A stretch of 64,000 nt of DNA from Panagrolaimus kolymaensis (Eukaryota; Nematoda; Chromadorea; Rhabditida; Panagrolaimidae). Positions 1-11,478 of this stretch are shown in pieces; within the stretch, counting starts at the first letter, position 1; every line of letters starts with the position of its first letter. The stretch lies in contig JAJQJQ010000043.1 in NCBI GenBank assembly GCA_028622995.1, positions 744,001-808,000 of the forward strand. The letters are read 5' to 3'. The notes under the pieces were generated by a model, which saw only the letters and a program-made list of their open reading frames with translations, made no database searches and was not told the origin of the DNA. A program made the translations under genes and the position numbers.

Positions 1-237
1 AAAGTTAGATCTTGTTTATGTTAAAAAAGTGAAAATAAAATTTAAAAATATATGGAAAATAAAGCTTCAAATTAAAGTAAATACAATTTTTTAAATCTCA
101 AATTAATTATAGTCGAACGCAGTTTTTCTCCAATACTCCAGTAAACAGTTTTCAACACAAAGCCATGATATGTCAATTCCATTAAAAAAAGAATAATTTA
201 AATAAAACAGTTTTTTACTTTAATATTAACTATCAAA

Positions 238-688
238 CAGTTTGATGCACCCTTCTCGTGCATCGTCATTGAATTTTGAGATGAGATAGTTGTTGTTCGC
301 TCGATTAAATAATAAAAATATATTTTATAAAAATATTTCTTTTTTCTTTTTTTATTAGATTGTTGTTGCGCAGAAAAGCACGATCGACCGAGCAAAGAAA
401 GCAACCCAAGGAGCGGAACAAGAAGAACTAAGTAACTAACATATAAGACCCCCGTTTTTATTTATGATTTATACTTCTTTTTTTTGACGCACTCGCATCA
501 TCTTCGAAAAAAACAGGGGGGGGGGGAAGGAAATGACATTGACGACGACGATAACCGATGGATGATCGTCAGTCAATTGACAACGACGACGAAAATAATT
601 GAGTATATAAAAACCTTTTAAAGAAAAGTTTGTTTTCAATCAAAAAAGGAAAAAAAATGCAAAAAAGTAAGTCTAATTATCGACTTAA
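238..688 (+). promoter_or_regulatory. Motif-free island with TATA-like box and possible mini first exon
   Basis: This 450-base stretch is free of CAGTTT although motif copies flank it on both sides. It holds a TATA-like string (604-611), a purine-rich leader, then ATG at 657 and a good donor (GTAAGT) after ten coding bases. That would suit a tiny first exon of a plus-strand transcript, but I see no convincing plus-strand coding exon downstream before 13.7 kb. A 7-base-pair hairpin (244-250 with 258-264) and repeated GACGAC triplets also lie here. It could be the promoter of a non-coding transcript. Confidence 0.25.
516..526 (+). repeat. G11 homopolymer
   Basis: Eleven consecutive G residues in an otherwise AT-rich region. 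Long G tracts in nematodes can form quadruplexes and are maintained by the DOG-1/FANCJ helicase. Sequencing or assembly length error is possible. Confidence 0.85.
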
Positions 689-1524
689 AACTCAGTTAAA
701 TTAATAAATTAATTAAATGTTAAAAAGACCGAAAAGCAATTTGATCAGTTTTTATTTTAAAAAATAATATCAAAATACCATCACAAATAAATTTAATGGT
801 TAAAAAATATCAAAAAATTAAAGAAATTTCTGAAAGCTAAAATATAAATGGAAAATAAACTAGAATTCAGTTTTAAAAAACCGTGTATAAGAAGTGACAA
901 TTATTTTTCAGTTTTTTTATGATTCTTAACAGCAACAAAAAAAAAAGAAAACTTTACTTCCCCAGAATTTAAATTCGAAACAGTTTATTTTTCTTTCTCA
1001 AAATGGAATCACGAAGAAGGAAAAAAAATTTCCAGTTAAAAAATAATTTACAAAAGTTTTATTATATTTTTATATGTCGTGAGGTCATCCAAGCACCCAG
1101 TTTTGTTTTAAAAAAAATTTAGCTAGAAACACCCCACTTTTTAAGCCACATTCATTCCAACAATTGTGCAGTTTAAAAAAAAGAAAAGAGATAATTATAA
1201 GAGTTTAATATTTTTATTTTTTTAAATTTTTTTTCAATGAAACAAATAAAAACTCAGTTTTGTTTAAAATTTTATTTTTGTTGTAAATCCAAGACTTTTT
1301 TCCTTCTTAAATTTTTTACTACTGCTTCAGTTAATTTATTTATCAAAAAGAGGATTGTTAGGTTTATTTTTTTATTAAAAATTCTGCTTATTAAAAAATA
1401 AAAAAAGCTAAGAAAATGTCTCAGTTTATAATTATTTTATTTAACAAAAATCAAAATTTTATTTACTCAGTTATAAAATAAAAAAAAATTAATAAAGAAT
1501 TATTATTTTAAAAAAGCGACACAT

Positions 1525-4500
1525 TTATGTTCCTTGAGGGCAATGATCATGGCAATACCGAGCCATGCGATGAATGGTGGCATCTACGAGGGCATTAAGA
1601 AAATCAAATGCGACATCAAGTTTTTCAGTTCCAGCCACACCAAGTTCGCGAATAATCTAAAAAACAAACAAAATTCAAACTCAGTTTTAAAAAATAAATA
1701 AATATTAAAAACCAACCGTTGAACAAAAAGTTTCAAGAATGGGTTTGAAACGTAATTCCTTGCTTCCACATTTTTGAAGAGTTCGTCCAATGACTCGAAA
1801 CCAATCATTTGAATTTGTTACTCTGAAAAATTGTAAATATTGCAGTTTTATTTCTCGATGTTTTTTAATTTACTTATTTTTATATTCGTCCATAATTTTT
1901 TATTCCGAAGAATATGGTTATGCACAGTTTTTTTTAATTTTTTTTATTTATATCTCTTTTATTCAGTTTTTTTACACGTTGTTTTCAAAGAAATGATTGG
2001 TTTTTTTGATGATTATTCGAACTCAAAAAATTATTTAATTTAACACATAAAATTTTATTATACAGTTTAAACTTTTTTTTCCACAACACCCAAAAATAAA
2101 AACAATAATTTTCAAACCCCCCAGAAATGTTGAGCACAGTTTTTATTAAAATAATACTCTAAATTTATTTGAACTCGGAAAAGATTTCAAAAAATGGAAT
2201 AAAATGTTTTGCAAAAATATTCCGAAAAAATAAACATTTCCTTTTGCAGTTTTTAATAACAACACCAAAAAAATTTCTTATATTCTTTCGATGATACAAA
2301 AACCTTTAACTGTGCCGAAAATTTGCCGAAAATGTTTGGTAATATTTAAAAACAAAATGATTGAATAATGGTTGGCAGTTATATAAAAATTATTCAGAAA
2401 AATTCGGAATGCAGTTTTATGTATAAAAAAAAGATCACAACTAATTTCGTGAATTTTCATATTAAAAAAGTAATATCTTTTAATCAATGCATTAATAGTA
2501 TGATGCAGTTTCAATCTAATCAAAATTAAAACAAAATTTTCACCACCTTACAAACAGCTGCAGTTTTAAATACAAAAATTTGCCACTCATGTAATATTTG
2601 GTCCAGTTTAGATAAAAAAAAATTTTTAAATTCCTTACGTTTCATTTCGAATGGCTTGAAAGCATTCTTCAATTTCTGGTCGGCTTGCTGCACCAAGTTT
2701 TTTATCAGTTGGTCGATCACTGTAAATCTAAAAAAAAAATTCTCCATTTTTAAGAAACAAACTCAGTTTAAATAATCCAAAACAAACCTTTTTAAGATGT
2801 TTACCAATATTTTGAAGTTTTTCTTTAATAACATCTCCAGCTTTTTTAGTGCATCGACATGCTGGGGGTTCAAGAAGCTTCAAAGTATCAGTGCAATTTG
2901 GGGATAAACCTTGATGGCAGCCATTAATGACTTTGCAATGTTGTTCCATGAAATTATCAACTTTGGGATTATTCAAACATTTTTGAGTATTTAGTGCCCA
3001 TTCTGGATTACGTTGTTGACATTTTTCATGTCGCATAATTTGGAGGATATCAAGGGAAATTGCTTCGAGGCTAAAAATAAAGAAATGGTTACTCAGTTTA
3101 TTTTTTTAGTATCTAAAAAAAATTTATTTTTGCTCTTGGTTAGTTTCAAGTCCCAGTTATCTTCAACATTATTTAAAAAAAAATCCTCCAATTTTTGACA
3201 TCATTTTTCATTTCAAAATTTTTATTGTTAAAAAAAATCGAACACCAAACTACAGTTTTCTTACTAAAATAAATATTAATTTTCTTCTCTATTGTTCGAT
3301 TATAAATTTGATATCAAAGATCTACCTAGCTTAATGGTAAACAGTTTAAAATAAATAAATAAAAACTAACATTAAAAAAATAATCTTAAAATATTGAATT
3401 TTTATAATTTTAAAAATTACGTCGTAAATCAGTTTTCTTTAATCTTAAATAAAAATCAAAAAAAAATTTCACCCCGTTTCGAAGTTTCGTATTTCTTATT
3501 GTTTCAGTTCTTTTATTTATTTTTCCCAAAAAAAATTTTCTTTCCGAGGAACTTAAAGAAAATTTTTTTATTAATACAAAATCACTGCAGTTTTTTAAAC
3601 CCTCTTAATTTGGTAATTGCAGTTTAAAATATCAATTAAAAAATTTGTGCTCGTGAAAAATAAAACCTTTGGATGCCAGTTTTGTTTCTAATCCGAAAAA
3701 AGAGATTTCCCCCCTCAAATTTTTTTTCTGTAAAACACTTTTTAATATTTTTTTTCATGCGGGAAAAGAAAAAAAAAGCTTACGCAAAGGTGTAATTTTT
3801 CATTGATTCCGCTTCAAAATCAGGAATATCTGGATCTCCTTCCCAAAAAGGAATGGTTTCATTAAAGCATTCTCCAGCTTCACGACTGATGGCGGGAAAA
3901 ACAACTCTTCGAACGCATTTTGCAATACCCAAATTAGGATTTTGAATTGCTTCCACGGCAGATTTAGCGGTTGTCAAACAAAGATTGCAACCTTTAAGAG
4001 GGCCTCGAGAACTCCATGCAAAACCTTCAGTATCCAAAGTATTGAAATCAAAGAAGCATTTCTTATTTGTTCGAGCTTCAGCAACCGTAGCTTCAAAACA
4101 TTCTTCGGTTAAGCGACTGAAAAAAATAGTGATGAAATAAGGATTCCAGTTAAAAAAAATTTAAAATGGTTAAAATCTCCGGCAATTTAGAAAGGCGCCA
4201 GTTTTTATCAACAAAAAAACCAAAAGTTATTTTATATTTAAAAAAATATTGTTTAGCCGAGGTGTATTATTTAAATTTTATTTTTGGGTCAAAAAGTAAA
4301 AGACATCGGAAAATTATTTGTTTGATGTTTCAAAATTCTCCAGTTTTTTCATAATATATTTTATGGTACAAAATCATCGCAGTTTTATTAAATCAAACTT
4401 TTTAGATGCTAAAAAAATTGGGAACAAGCGACTAATAATTAATTATTCCAGCAAAAAAGGCGGTATAAAAATTTTTAATAATTCAGTTTATTCTTATTAT

Positions 4501-5410
4501 ATTTATTCTTATAGTTTCATAAAAAAGGGTGTTAAAGAACAGTTATTTTCATCCTTATCAAACTTTTACCAGTTTTATAATTAAATTATTTTCGATGAAA
4601 TGAGGCGAATCTCGTTTTGTAAAAATTGGGCTCTTTTTGAGCTGAATAAATAAAAAGAAGTTAATATGGTGAAACTCTTATATACCTACGTCATCTTTTG
4701 GTCTCAGTTTAATAAACAATAAAAAAGATTTTAACTATTTAAACTAATTTGCCGAATTGCATGCTTTTTTACAGTTTTTTTTTCGCCTCAAACTGATATA
4801 CAACTCTGCAGTTTTAATTTATTTTTTCGTTTCTCAAAAAAGTAGCGATTTTTATTCACCAAATTGTTAAATATCTCTGCAGTTTGATTTTTTTAAATGC
4901 ATAACTTTTGTTACTCAAAATCATGGTTTGATCGCTTGGAATTATCAAATCCGAAAAGTAAATGGAAAATAAAAAATTTAATAACATGGTTCAGTTTTCC
5001 TATATTAATGTTACCATCTTCCAGTTTTACAAAAGAAAAAAAAGAATATAAATCTTCAATTTTTTTTAATGAAAATAAATTTACCTTCGTAAACGACGGT
5101 TTACAGTTTTAATTTTATTTCCAAGGCACCAAAATCAAAAGACTTGGACAGTTTTTTATTACTCAAAAAAAAAAAATTACCGAGTTTCATTAACCAATTC
5201 TTGATCCAATTCAAGGGCACGACTGAGTTTACGATTTTGAGATTTAGCCAAACATGTTAAATATCCCGAATACAATGTTTCTGAATCCGCAGAAGAAGTG
5301 CATTCAATTTGGCGTTCTTCGTGTTCGTGTTGTTGAAGGGAATTTTGAATAAAGAAGCTTACAAAAAATATTAAAAATAATAAAGGAAATGTAAAACAAC
5401 GACCCTTCAT
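1525..5410 (-). CDS. Secreted cysteine-rich protein, unknown family
   Basis: Six exons on the minus strand: 5410-5181, 4116-3784, 3070-2788, 2727-2639, 1822-1717 and 1656-1525. All have GT..AG introns and join in phase to give 390 residues. The chosen ATG (5410) begins a typical signal peptide (MKGRC followed by a long Phe/Leu-rich core). An in-frame upstream ATG at 5533 would bury that signal and is less likely. About 20 cysteines are spread along the chain, including a C-x2-C (exon 2), a C-R-C (exon 3) and a C-x3-C near the C terminus, so a disulphide-rich extracellular protein is likely. Helical segments between cysteines recall nematode chondroitin-proteoglycan-4 or DUF19-type domains, but I cannot assign a family. 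Introns range from 60 to 1064 bases and all hold plus-strand CAGTTT motifs. Confidence 0.75.
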
Positions 5411-6524
5411 GATCAGTTGCAGGCGATCAAGAAATGGAAATAAAAAAATATGAGAAAAAAAGTGGGGGAAAAATAAAGCTAAAAGCATCCGCTTCAAAGT
5501 TTTTTTTCTTCGAAGAAGGCGATAAAGAAACATTTTTTAAACCAAAACAAAAAAAAGAATAAAAAAATGTTTCAAAATATAAATGCATTAAACTTTCCCC
5601 AGCGGCAAACATTGAGATACATCCGTTAAATAAAACACGAAACTTCATTTATTTTTTTATCGAACATAATAGCTTTGCTTCGATAAAAATAAATTGAAAA
5701 AGAAACATCTCAGTTTTTGTAAAACCTTTTATATTTTCGTAGGATCCACGTCTCACTTCATGGCAGTTTTAAACCTTTATTAAAAAATAAAATTTTCCTC
5801 GTCGCTTATATTCATTTTCAGTTAAAAAATTTTTTTAAATAAACCTTTATTTGTAAAAATAAGTATAGTTTTTCCCAATCCAGAACGTTCCATTTTTTCT
5901 CGTATCAGTTTACTTTAATCATTAATAAAAAAAAGCCACTTTTTTCAAACCTAATTTACCCCAAGTTATCTCAGTTAAACATTAAACTTCCATAAACCGC
6001 TAACATTGATGCAGAAGAAGCCCGTTAAATTTATAGCATCAATGCCCATTGATAAACACAGTTTTAATATCCGTTATAAAATCTCTAAAACTGTCTAGCA
6101 AATATACAGTTTCAAAACAAAAAAAGATGCTGCAGTTTTATTTCATCCAGACAACCTAAAGTGAAACACATTTGTCAATGTTTTAGTACAATTACAAAGC
6201 AAAAAACCCTCTTCAATCTCCACAGTTAAATTCCAACAGCAACAAAAAATGATAGAAAATCTTTATTATTTTAACAAATTAACAATAAGACAAAAAAAAT
6301 TTACAAGTATGTATTTGATTTTTATATATATTCAAGAAAACAAAAACTATAAAACCATGACAGTTTTCTAACATACACAAGCAGCTTATTACAAAAAAAA
6401 GAATTCCTTACAAATTTTGAATTAACACACATATATCAGTAACAAAAACACGTTTCAAAGTAAAAGAAAAATACAGAAAAAAGGAAAAACAGAGAAAAAA
6501 ATGGCTGTAGAAGATTTTGGCTTT
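5411..6524. other. Intergenic spacer, 1.1 kb
   Basis: This is the upstream region of the secreted cysteine-rich gene and the 3' flank of the phosphotransferase gene, both on the minus strand. It contains about ten plus-strand CAGTTT/CAGTTA copies. Two successive ones (5763 and 5819) are only 55-57 bases apart, with complex sequence just before each. No open exon is supported. Motif copies stop at 6361. Confidence 0.6.
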
Positions 6525-8145
6525 CTAACGTTGTTTATGTAAATTTCCAATTGCCGAAGATGTCTTTCTTGGTGGTCCATTTGGTGCAGGAGCTAATGAG
6601 AAGCAGTATATGTTCAAGTAATCACAGAATTGTTCACAGATAACTTTGCAGAATAGAATCAATGAAGCATAAGCATAAATCTGAAAAGCACACGATCATG
6701 GAAATGCAAAAATTGTATTATAAGAAAACTCACCGTAGCAACAACCAGTAGCTTATATTCATCAAAATAAAAATCATAATATTGATTTAACATCATAGCT
6801 AAAGGACTTAAATAAATCCAATCCCATAAAGATAGCTCCCATCGACTCATATGAGCAATAACCAAACGATTTGCAGCTTTAGCAGCTACGGCACCAAAGC
6901 ATAAACAAAATAATGTTATATTTGCATCATATATTCCTGTAGTTGATTTGCTGTATATCATACAAAATGGAACCACAACAGCTGACAATGGAAATAATGG
7001 TGAAAGTACAGATGTATCAGCTACAGTTGAACCATTTCGACCAGCACCTTCACAAAAAATAACTTTAACATAACCGAGAATTTGTGCAAAGCATAAAAAT
7101 GTACAACCACCAACTGTGATATATTTGAATGATAAACCAAGAATATGAATTGACCAAATTTGTGGACCAAAGATTCCAGTAATAAGTAAACAGCCGATAA
7201 CAGTCATTTGAGCTTCAGTTACATCAAATTTAGCAAATCGTAATTGTCCCGTGCAATAAGTTGACCATTGTGCAGAATAAAAAACGATGATTGATATTAC
7301 ATTGATGATTAGCACACCATAACGTATTTCACCAAGCTGCATTGCATAGCATATATTCAATGTTACAAAAACTAAAAAATGTTGATAAGCAATTAACATC
7401 GATGTAAAACCAAACCTTGAGAAATTGAATCACATCCATGATCGAATAATTCTCCAAGAGGTGATGCGGAATTTGTTCGTCGAGCTTGTTTACCATCAAT
7501 AGCATCCAAAGTTTGATACAAGAATAAACCAAGTGCAGCAAGAAAGTATGCCCATGCTGGAGCCTAAAAAACACATAATCATCAAGATAGTCCGTAAGAG
7601 AATATTTCAAAAACAATTACTTGTTCTTTAGCAGACCAACAAAAATATGATAAAATAAGCATTGTTACAAGATTAATAACTAATCCAATGAGAGTGATAA
7701 CATTTGGTGCAAGCCACATTGGAAAATATGTAACAAGCTTCTCCCAGAATCTGAAAACAAACAAGCATTAATAAGCAGGTAGAAAAGAGAAAAAATTGGT
7801 GTAAAATCAAGTGAAGCAAAGGAAAACACTTTTGAGTTAATTATCAAATCCATTAATGGAGCTAGTTTCTTTATAATGCACTCACTTCTTCATGCACAGT
7901 TCATCAAGCCATGAAACATCAGTAGCAGAATATTTATGATCACCAAGACGTTGAATTTGCATCGTTGATAAAATACAATCGGATTCCAAATATCCTCGCC
8001 ATAAACTTGTTACAGTATCAAAGGCACGCTAAAAATGAACAAACACATAAAAGATTATTATCAGCACACAAAAACAACAACATACAGTTCTTGATGGACT
8101 TGTTCCACTTCGATCCACATTTTTTGATCGAGTTGATGGTGGCAT
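6525..8145 (-). CDS. CEPT1: Choline/ethanolamine phosphotransferase (CDP-alcohol phosphotransferase)
   Basis: Six exons: 8145-8086, 8028-7886, 7750-7621, 7563-7416, 7371-6734 and 6680-6525, giving 424 residues, the usual length of CEPT1/CHPT1. The enzyme transfers phosphocholine or phosphoethanolamine from the CDP-alcohol to diacylglycerol in the ER/Golgi membrane, the last step of the Kennedy pathway. The fourth exon carries the complete catalytic signature DG-x2-AR-x8-G-x3-D-x3-D (DGKQAR...GELFDHGCD). Near the N terminus the family signature [10 protein letters not shown] is present, and many hydrophobic helices follow. Introns are short and lack the CAGTTT motif. The exon around the ATG stays open in frame back to a 3' splice site at 8331, so extra upstream coding sequence is possible. 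C. elegans cept-1 is the likely counterpart. Confidence 0.93.
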
Positions 8146-9615
8146 TATGTAAACCTTCTTGAATTCTTGATTCTCGGTGTTGCAATCGTTTGAAGAAGTT
8201 CCAATTGGTATAAATACTGAAGCCGTTGATTCTAATCCTTCTGTTTTGCTTTCTTGTTGTTGTTGCTTATTTGAGTTGAGTTCGTCGACGATTGAATCGT
8301 CGTCGCTCAGTAACAATATTTTTTCAGCAATCTGAAAAATGAATAAAGAGGTTAGTTGCTTTTGTTGATAAAACACGCAAACGAAAGAAATGTCGGAAAC
8401 AAGAAAGCAAAAACACGCAATTATGTAAATTTCTTTGGTGGCAAAAGTTTTATTCAAAAAATAAAGCAAAAATAAATTTTTATATTCCTCGCACAAGTTT
8501 AATCATAGAATTTTAACTCTAAGCAACAAGTTCTTTTTGTTCAAAGGTTAAACTTATTTTTCACCCAACTTTAATCGCTTCAAAAAGACTTTTGCGAATT
8601 ACTACTACCAACAACTCATCCTCTCTCTCTCCCGCCATCATCATCACTTATCCTTCCTGCCTGCCAAGAAGAAAAATAAAATAAAAATTAGACTATCAAT
8701 AAACTCCTCTTTTTATTTTTTTTTCGTTGTTGTTGTTGTAGTCCGTTGTCTGCTTTCTTCTTTCTTATGGGAGCAGTCTGTTGTTGTTCTTTCTCGTAAG
8801 TCACATTCAATGCTTTCCTTCCTTCCAAAATTTTTTTTCTCCCTTTTGCCACTTTGGACCTATTTTTTTCTCCGTGAACCGCGTGTCATCGTCGTTGGCT
8901 GTTGTCTCATCGAAATAAAAAATGTCGCGTGTTTTTTTTTTATTCCTGCACCTCCTATTGCTTGCTTTTTTAACACCACACATACTTTTTTTTGTGTTAT
9001 GTCAAAGTCAATATTTTGGACTTTGATGAATGTTGTGAATAAAATAAAGGTAAAGACATAAGCGATTAAAGAAAAGGAATGAAAAAAGGAGATGGTTCGA
9101 TTATTATGAATTTGTAACAAAAAATGGAAGTTTGTGATTTCTTTTTTACTTCATGAATGATGGGTCAAAATGAAAAACACTTATTATCAAGGAACTAAGG
9201 ATGGATCACAAAAAGAGGTTTTATAGTTTCTAACTTTCTGATACTTATGGCTTCCTAGTGTTTAAGATTCCCATGGTTTTGCAACTTAACGCACAACAAA
9301 TGATTCAAAAAAAATTTTCCACACACTCAAACCAAACTACAGAATCACTCATTATAAACAAGGAACAATCGTGGAAAAATAAAATCATAAAGTAAAGGAA
9401 TAGAAATATCAAAAATGGATTCAACACCTTTACAAAAAAGCCTACAATAGTTATATCACTTTATTCCTTTATTAATCAAAAACAATACAAGTAATATTAT
9501 TATAACTTAAATAACAATAATTCAACAACAGTAATAATCTAATAAAGATAGCCTAATGATAACTAAATATCTAAAACAAAATAAGGCACTCCATTGCAGA
9601 CATATTAGAACGAAA
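8146..9615. other. Intergenic spacer, 1.5 kb, no gene seen
   Basis: This lies between the EF-Ts stop and the CEPT start, both minus strand. It holds the probable 5' leader of CEPT, including a 3' splice-like site at 8331, then TCT/TTGTTG-rich low-complexity sequence (8600-8800). I see no coding exon and no CAGTTT copies. Confidence 0.6.
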
Positions 9616-10988
9616 TCACTTTTGAGCAGCATCAGGATTGACACCAAGTTCCAAACGAGCAAATGAAATAATTTGAGCACCATGAGATTGAAGATAATCG
9701 TAAACAGATTGAGATGGATTTAACATGAATGATTGACGAAGTAATTGAGTTTCATTTTCATCCATTTGAGTTGTCTAAAACATAAACAAAATCAAAAAGT
9801 TTTCAAAGTAAAAAACCATTACTTTTCCAGAATAAAATTCATTAAGTTCATCTTTTTCACCTTCAGTAGCATCTTTAGATTCACCAGATTGAGTTGATGA
9901 TTGCTTTTGAGCTGGTGTACCAAGAGTTTCAGGTTGCATTCCAATAACATGTTGGCAAATTTGTGATGCAAGTTTATTTGTTGGGAATTGAGTAATATTT
10001 GAATTTCTTTCAATACCAATAACAGATACAAAACGACCCATTTCTACTACTTCAGTGCCGTCTAAAAACAAAAGTTATGGTAATCACAATATCATCGTAG
10101 CATAACCAAAGTCACTTACCACGTGGATGAGATCGGGCATAAACTTCCACATTGTTTGGTGCAACATAAACTTGAGCTCTTGAAATTGTAATATTTTCAC
10201 CAAGTTTTCCAACATTCATAGCTATGGCTTCTTTAACGCTACGATTTTTACGTGTAAGAAGTTCAGAAGCTTCTAAAAAAGAAGGAATTAATGCACAGAA
10301 TAAGTAGAAATATATATAAGATTTCACTAACCAAGAAGATGAGAAGCAAGTTGTTTATCATCAGGAGCAGCTAAACCTTTACCAGCATCAATAACAGCTT
10401 GAGTTATTTCTTCTAACTAAAACAAGCAAAATAATGAAAGGAAAGCAGCATTGAAAGTTTACCAATTGTTTGAAAACATCACTACGAGCAACAAAATCTG
10501 TTTCACAATTGAGTTCAACAACAGCAGCAACATTTTTGGCTGATTCAACACCCAAAAGTCCTTGAGATGTAACACGAATTCCAAGCCTAAAAATTGAGAG
10601 TTAAAGCAAATAATCAAAAGCATTCCATGATTCTTAATAGTATCCAGTGATTATCCAAAAGCATATGCATATATTTTCCATTATCAAAATTCTTACTTTT
10701 CAGCTTTAGCCCAACCTTCTTTAACAGCTAATTCTTTTAACCATTTTTCTGCTTCATCCAATTTATCATAACCAAATTTATCAATAGCTTTTCTGATATT
10801 TATGTAGCTATATCCCGTCTTCTTCCGTAAAGTTGCTAAAGCCTGAAAAAAATAAATTGCATCAGATAAAAAAGTTAATAATAAAATAAAAATCTAACCT
10901 CTTTTTTACCCGATGGTGCAGCAGCTGTAGTAGCTGCACTCAAAGAACGATATGAAATTCTTGAAAATGTTGAAACATAACGTAACAT
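9616..10988 (-). CDS. TSFM: Mitochondrial translation elongation factor Ts
   Basis: Seven exons: 10988-10899, 10842-10697, 10586-10463, 10416-10332, 10272-10120, 10061-9823 and 9774-9616, joining in phase to 331 residues. EF-Ts regenerates active EF-Tu by exchanging GDP for GTP during mitochondrial protein synthesis. The first 25 residues are rich in Arg, Ser and Ala with no acidic residue, as in a matrix-targeting peptide. The N-terminal domain shows [16 protein letters not shown], and the core motif [11 protein letters not shown] (EF-Tu contact region) is intact. A charged stretch rich in Gln, Ser, Asp and Glu in the sixth exon is an expansion relative to bacterial EF-Ts. Introns are 48-145 bases and lack the CAGTTT motif. 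C. elegans tsfm-1 is the expected orthologue. Confidence 0.93.
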
Positions 10989-11170
10989 AATTTGTTTGTT
11001 GTTGTTTGATGATTGATTCAACAAACAAAATTAAAAATAAATGTTGAAATATTCAGGAATAAAAAGTTTGCAAGCAACAAACACAAACAAAGGAAGAAAG
11101 TTGACTGATGAAAAAAAGTCAAACAACAAAAAAATGCAAGCAAAATGCGCGTCTTCGTCAGGCGTCTTCC

Positions 11171-11300
11171 ACGGGCCGGGTTTTGCCGGCCCGGCCCGGC
11201 CTCGGCCCGTCCATGTCAGGCCCGGCCCGGCCCGTTTTGAAAATTTTCGGCCCGGCCCGCGGGCCGGGCCGGGCTGGACGGGCCGAAGGAAGAGGCCTGG
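11171..11300. repeat. GC-rich fold-back island
   Basis: About 130 bases of almost pure G/C (repeated GGCCCGGCCCGG units) in an AT-rich genome. Positions 11203-11234 and 11260-11285 are inverted copies of each other, with a 6-base insertion in the left arm, so the island can fold into a strong hairpin. Related GTCTTCG strings lie on either side. It is probably part of a small transposable element rather than coding sequence, although Pro/Arg/Gly-rich open frames cross it. It lies between EF-Ts and the next minus-strand gene. Confidence 0.6.
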
Positions 11301-11478
11301 TCTTCGTGCATGTCAAATTTTTTTTTTGTTGCTTCAAGGCAAGCAAAGTAAAAAAACAACTCCAATATTCAACTACTATTTATTTATTTATTTCGTTTAC
11401 AAATTACAAATAAGACACAAATATAAATTGTAAACATAATGTATGAAGATGCAAAACTTTCGCAGCAGGTTGAATTTG

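Larger units (their letters stand above)
120..6366 (+). repeat. CAGTTT motif block A
   Basis: The hexamer CAGTTT or CAGTTA, usually continuing into an A/T run, recurs throughout this stretch on the plus strand. By eye I find about 29 copies in the first 2.8 kb, roughly one per 95 bases, against a rough expectation of one per 1.5-3 kb for this base composition. The reverse complement AAACTG is almost absent (seen near 4790 and 6089). Copies lie in introns and flanks of the minus-strand gene at 1525-5410, so they are antisense to it. The flanking sequences differ from copy to copy, so this is not a tandem repeat. The last copy (6361) lies 160 bases before the phosphotransferase stop codon. Function is unknown; a small-RNA promoter array is the hypothesis discussed in the findings. 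Confidence 0.9.

Noticed and set aside
2560..2575. A 6-base micro-exon between an AG and a GTAAGG on the minus strand
   Set aside because: The flanking exons already join in phase without it.
5411..5533. Upstream in-frame ATG (5533) for the secreted cysteine-rich protein
   Set aside because: It would place 41 basic and hydrophobic residues before a perfect signal peptide that starts at 5410.
120..6366. CAGTTT as ordinary 3' splice sites (TTTCAG followed by TTT)
   Set aside because: The bases before CAG are mixed, not pyrimidine tracts, the word stays on the plus strand in minus-strand genes, and true acceptors are found elsewhere.
11041..11433. Pro/Arg/Gly-rich open frames on both strands
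   Set aside because: They arise from the GC-rich inverted repeat; both strands give similar strings and no family match is apparent.
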